A stretch of 64,000 bases of DNA. Source: Polyangiaceae bacterium (lineage in GTDB: Bacteria; Myxococcota_A; Polyangia; Polyangiales; Polyangiaceae). The position numbers were made by a program, and so were the translations under genes. This document shows positions 61,958-64,000 of the stretch, piece by piece; position 1 is the stretch's first letter, and every line of letters begins with the position of its first letter. A model generated the notes under the pieces. It worked only from the letters and a program-made list of their open reading frames with translations, searched no databases and had not been told where the DNA came from. The stretch lies in contig JADJXL010000022.1 of assembly GCA_016715885.1 (NCBI GenBank), positions 124,001 to 188,000 on the forward strand, given 5' to 3'.

Positions 61958-64000
61958 ATGAGCCTCGAACGTTTCGACGCGTCGATCGCGGCCCCGACAA
62001 ACCTTTCCGAAGCGTCGCTTTTTGCGTCCGCGTCGAGCTCGGGGGCACCACTCGACTTGCTCGCGCCCAAAGGCCTTGCGCTGCTTGGACTGCTCGCTCC
62101 GCTCATCCTGCTCTACATCCTGAAGGTTCGTCGCAAACGACTGCGCGTCGCATCGACATGGCTTTGGGCTTCGGCCAAGCGAGATCTCATTGCTCGCTCG
62201 CCGTGGAAAAAACTCATCACCCAAGTGCCGCTCGTGCTCCAAGCATTGGCCCTCTTGCTACTTGGTCTCGCCCTCGCACGACCTGCGACGCGAGGGCGCG
62301 CGATCATGGGCGATCACGTGGCCATCATCATCGATGCGAGCGCGTCGATGTCGGCGGAAAACGTTTTGGATGACAAACCCGCCACGCGTATCGAAATCGC
62401 GCGGCGCGTAGCCAAAGACATTCTATCTGCGATGTCGCCCGGCAGTGACGCCATGCTCCTCGAAGCTGGGCGCGAAGCTCGCGTCGTCACACCGCTCGAC
62501 CGAGACGTCGTGCGCCTCAAAGCCGCGCTCGATACCGTGCGCGCCTACGACGTCGAAGGAGACCTTGGCGCCGCTATCGCACTTGCGGTCGATCGCCTGA
62601 AGCAGCTCGGTGGATCGCGACGCATCGTGATCGTGACCGATGGCAACCTCGCATCGCCAGCGGCGCTGAACGGCGTGTCGTTGCCGGTCGAAGTGATCAC
62701 CGTTGGTACGCCCGTCGAAAATGCCGGGATCGTGCGCGTGGACGTGCGATCGGGGATCGAACCGACGTTGAAGCGCGAGCAAGTCCAAGCGTTCCTCGTC
62801 GTGGCGAACTTCGGTGCGTCTCCGCGCGAGCTTTACGTGACGATGCGCGAAGACAACGCCTCCGACGTACTCGCTTCGCGCAAGATCCTGGTTGGTCCGG
62901 GCGAACGTCAGCCCGTGGTGCTGGATTTTTTGCCGGCTCCCGGCGATTACCGACGCGGGCTCATCTTCGACATCGCGCCGCACGACAAGATGGAGGTCGA
63001 CGACATGGCGTATGCTCGCGTGCCCGCCGGGGACAAACTTCCCGTCGTGTATGCGGGTCCGGATCCCGAAAAAGTATCGCCCTGGATCGAACGAGCGATC
63101 GTGAGTGATCCTGCCACGACGCTCAAAAAGGTTGCGCTCACGGAGCTGACGAATCCGGGCGTCGTGGAAATGGACGCTTTCGTCGTCGTCGAGGGCGCGT
63201 GTCCTTCCGTCATTCCGGGCGGCGATTTGCTCGTCCTCGCTCCTCCTCCCGGACCTTGTTTCGGAACGCTCGTTGGCCGAACGCTCGAACATCCCGCCAT
63301 CACGTCGTGGGAGAGCGGCGACCCGCGCATGCGATTCTTGTCGCTCGATGGAGTCAGCATTGCGCGGGCCACCGCGCTTGCTCCGGAAGGCCCCACGCAA
63401 GAGCTGATTCGTACGCAAGAAGGAACCATCGCGACCGACATTTCCACGCCCTCGCGCACGGCGACGCTGCTTGGATTCGACGTGGGTGATAGCGATTGGC
63501 CGCTCAAGGCAAGCTTCGTTTTGTTCATGCGCAACTTGCTCGAACAGGCGCGTGTTCATCGCGCGTTTGGCGTGACCGGGCCTGCTCGTGCGGGGGAACC
63601 GCTCCGCGTTCGTCTGCCTGCATCGGCGAAAGACGTCGAAGTCGTCGGGCCCACGGGGGACAAACTCGACGTGTCGATTCGTGCGGGGCTCGCGGTCGTG
63701 CCGGAGACGTCGAAGGTGGGTTTGTACAAGTTTGCGTGGACGGGTCCCGAAGCAGGATCGCTGATTGTCCCGGCAAACCTCACGAGCGCACTGGAGAGCA
63801 ACGTCACCGCCGCGATCACGACGGCTGGCCCTGTGCAAAGCGGGAACGTGGAAGTTCGAGCGGCCGCAGACGAACCGGATGCGCACAACGAATGGACCTG
63901 GGTCCTTGCCCTTTGCGCGCTCGGGTTTGTCTTGGCGGATGTTTGGTACGTGACGCGTAGGCCCAGGCAAGCGAACATCGAGCCTTCGATGCCGCGCAAA
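61958..64000 (+). CDS. BatA-like vWA membrane protein (3' end outside window)
   Basis: An open frame of 681 codons running off the right edge. Two membrane helices (~39-56 and 91-107) flank a short cytosolic loop. A vWA domain begins at ~120 with the complete MIDAS motif DASAS (Asp126, Ser128, Ser130). Further beta-rich segments follow, and a helix appears near 643-660 (WVLALCALGFVLAD) just before the cut. This is the BatA/BatB type that MoxR and DUF58 proteins act with in envelope stress or maturation systems. The frame starts one base after the DUF58 stop. Full length cannot be judged. Confidence 0.85.
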   Translation, partial: MSLERFDASIAAPTNLSEASLFASASSSGAPLDLLAPKGLALLGLLAPLILLYILKVRRKRLRVASTWLWASAKRDLIARSPWKKLITQVPLVLQALALLLLGLALARPATRGRAIMGDHVAIIIDASASMSAENVLDDKPATRIEIARRVAKDILSAMSPGSDAMLLEAGREARVVTPLDRDVVRLKAALDTVRAYDVEGDLGAAIALAVDRLKQLGGSRRIVIVTDGNLASPAALNGVSLPVEVITVGTPVENAGIVRVDVRSGIEPTLKREQVQAFLVVANFGASPRELYVTMREDNASDVLASRKILVGPGERQPVVLDFLPAPGDYRRGLIFDIAPHDKMEVDDMAYARVPAGDKLPVVYAGPDPEKVSPWIERAIVSDPATTLKKVALTELTNPGVVEMDAFVVVEGACPSVIPGGDLLVLAPPPGPCFGTLVGRTLEHPAITSWESGDPRMRFLSLDGVSIARATALAPEGPTQELIRTQEGTIATDISTPSRTATLLGFDVGDSDWPLKASFVLFMRNLLEQARVHRAFGVTGPARAGEPLRVRLPASAKDVEVVGPTGDKLDVSIRAGLAVVPETSKVGLYKFAWTGPEAGSLIVPANLTSALESNVTAAITTAGPVQSGNVEVRAAADEPDAHNEWTWVLALCALGFVLADVWYVTRRPRQANIEPSMPRK

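Noticed and set aside
1..64000. tRNA, rRNA, IS elements, prophage genes
   Set aside because: No cloverleaf, rRNA core, transposase with terminal repeats or phage structural gene was recognised on either strand by eye; a covariance search would be needed to exclude small RNAs.

Overview
The window reads as chromosomal DNA of a myxobacterium, most likely of the Polyangium/Sorangium side (order Polyangiales). The support is high G+C coding DNA with dense, mostly complete genes; two exported proteases ending in MYXO-CTERM-type sorting tails; several lipoproteins with long Gly/Ser linkers between lipobox and domain; very large tetratricopeptide (TPR) proteins; and an MJ0042-type zinc-ribbon protein. 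I found no rRNA, tRNA, CRISPR array, phage or IS element.

Layout. 0-1.3 kb: an Rpn-like PD-(D/E)XK nuclease whose C-terminal part is duplicated in tandem as a small coupled ORF. 1.3-10.5 kb: surface and accessory genes (a haem lipoprotein, a 24-residue Cys-repeat lipoprotein, a PPC-domain lipoprotein, an N6-adenine methyltransferase, an SGNH hydrolase coupled to a DUF4336 protein). 10.7-12.2 kb: an SDR oxidoreductase and an unknown protein. 12.7-22 kb: two tandem M36-type metallopeptidases with PA, jelly-roll, PKD-like and MYXO-CTERM parts. 22-24.2 kb: a MAPEG protein and a HAD phosphatase lipoprotein. 24.3-39.2 kb: two giant paralogous TPR proteins behind a membrane-anchored parvulin, with a zinc-ribbon/TPR membrane protein transcribed divergently. 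39.2-47.9 kb: a dolichol-phosphate-mannose-synthase-type glycosyltransferase facing a tightly coupled minus-strand operon (coiled-coil membrane protein, MoxR ATPase, membrane protein, ABC ATPase, ABC permease). 48-60.7 kb: a STAND-type NTPase, ACT-malic enzyme, STAS-like protein, ParE-like fusion, alpha/beta hydrolase, cytochrome c/copper monooxygenase lipoprotein, PF10118 protein, Uma2 nuclease, M28 peptidase and a lipoprotein. 61-64 kb: DUF58 and vWA (BatA-like) genes, the usual partners of MoxR, the last one cut by the window edge.

The most unusual non-coding signal is a pair of about 110-bp nested hairpin elements (5022-5135 and 10566-10673, the second preceded by a partial copy). Both lie between convergent genes. 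They share unpaired core sequence but differ in all three stems while keeping each stem complementary, so the fold rather than the sequence appears to be conserved. Other points of interest are three 42-bp (four helical turns) iterated palindromes at 3801-3926, the MoxR/DUF58/vWA set split into two loci of opposite orientation, the parvulin/twin-TPR/zinc-ribbon-TPR locus, and coding minisatellites that build Ser- and Gly-rich linkers in seven exported proteins.
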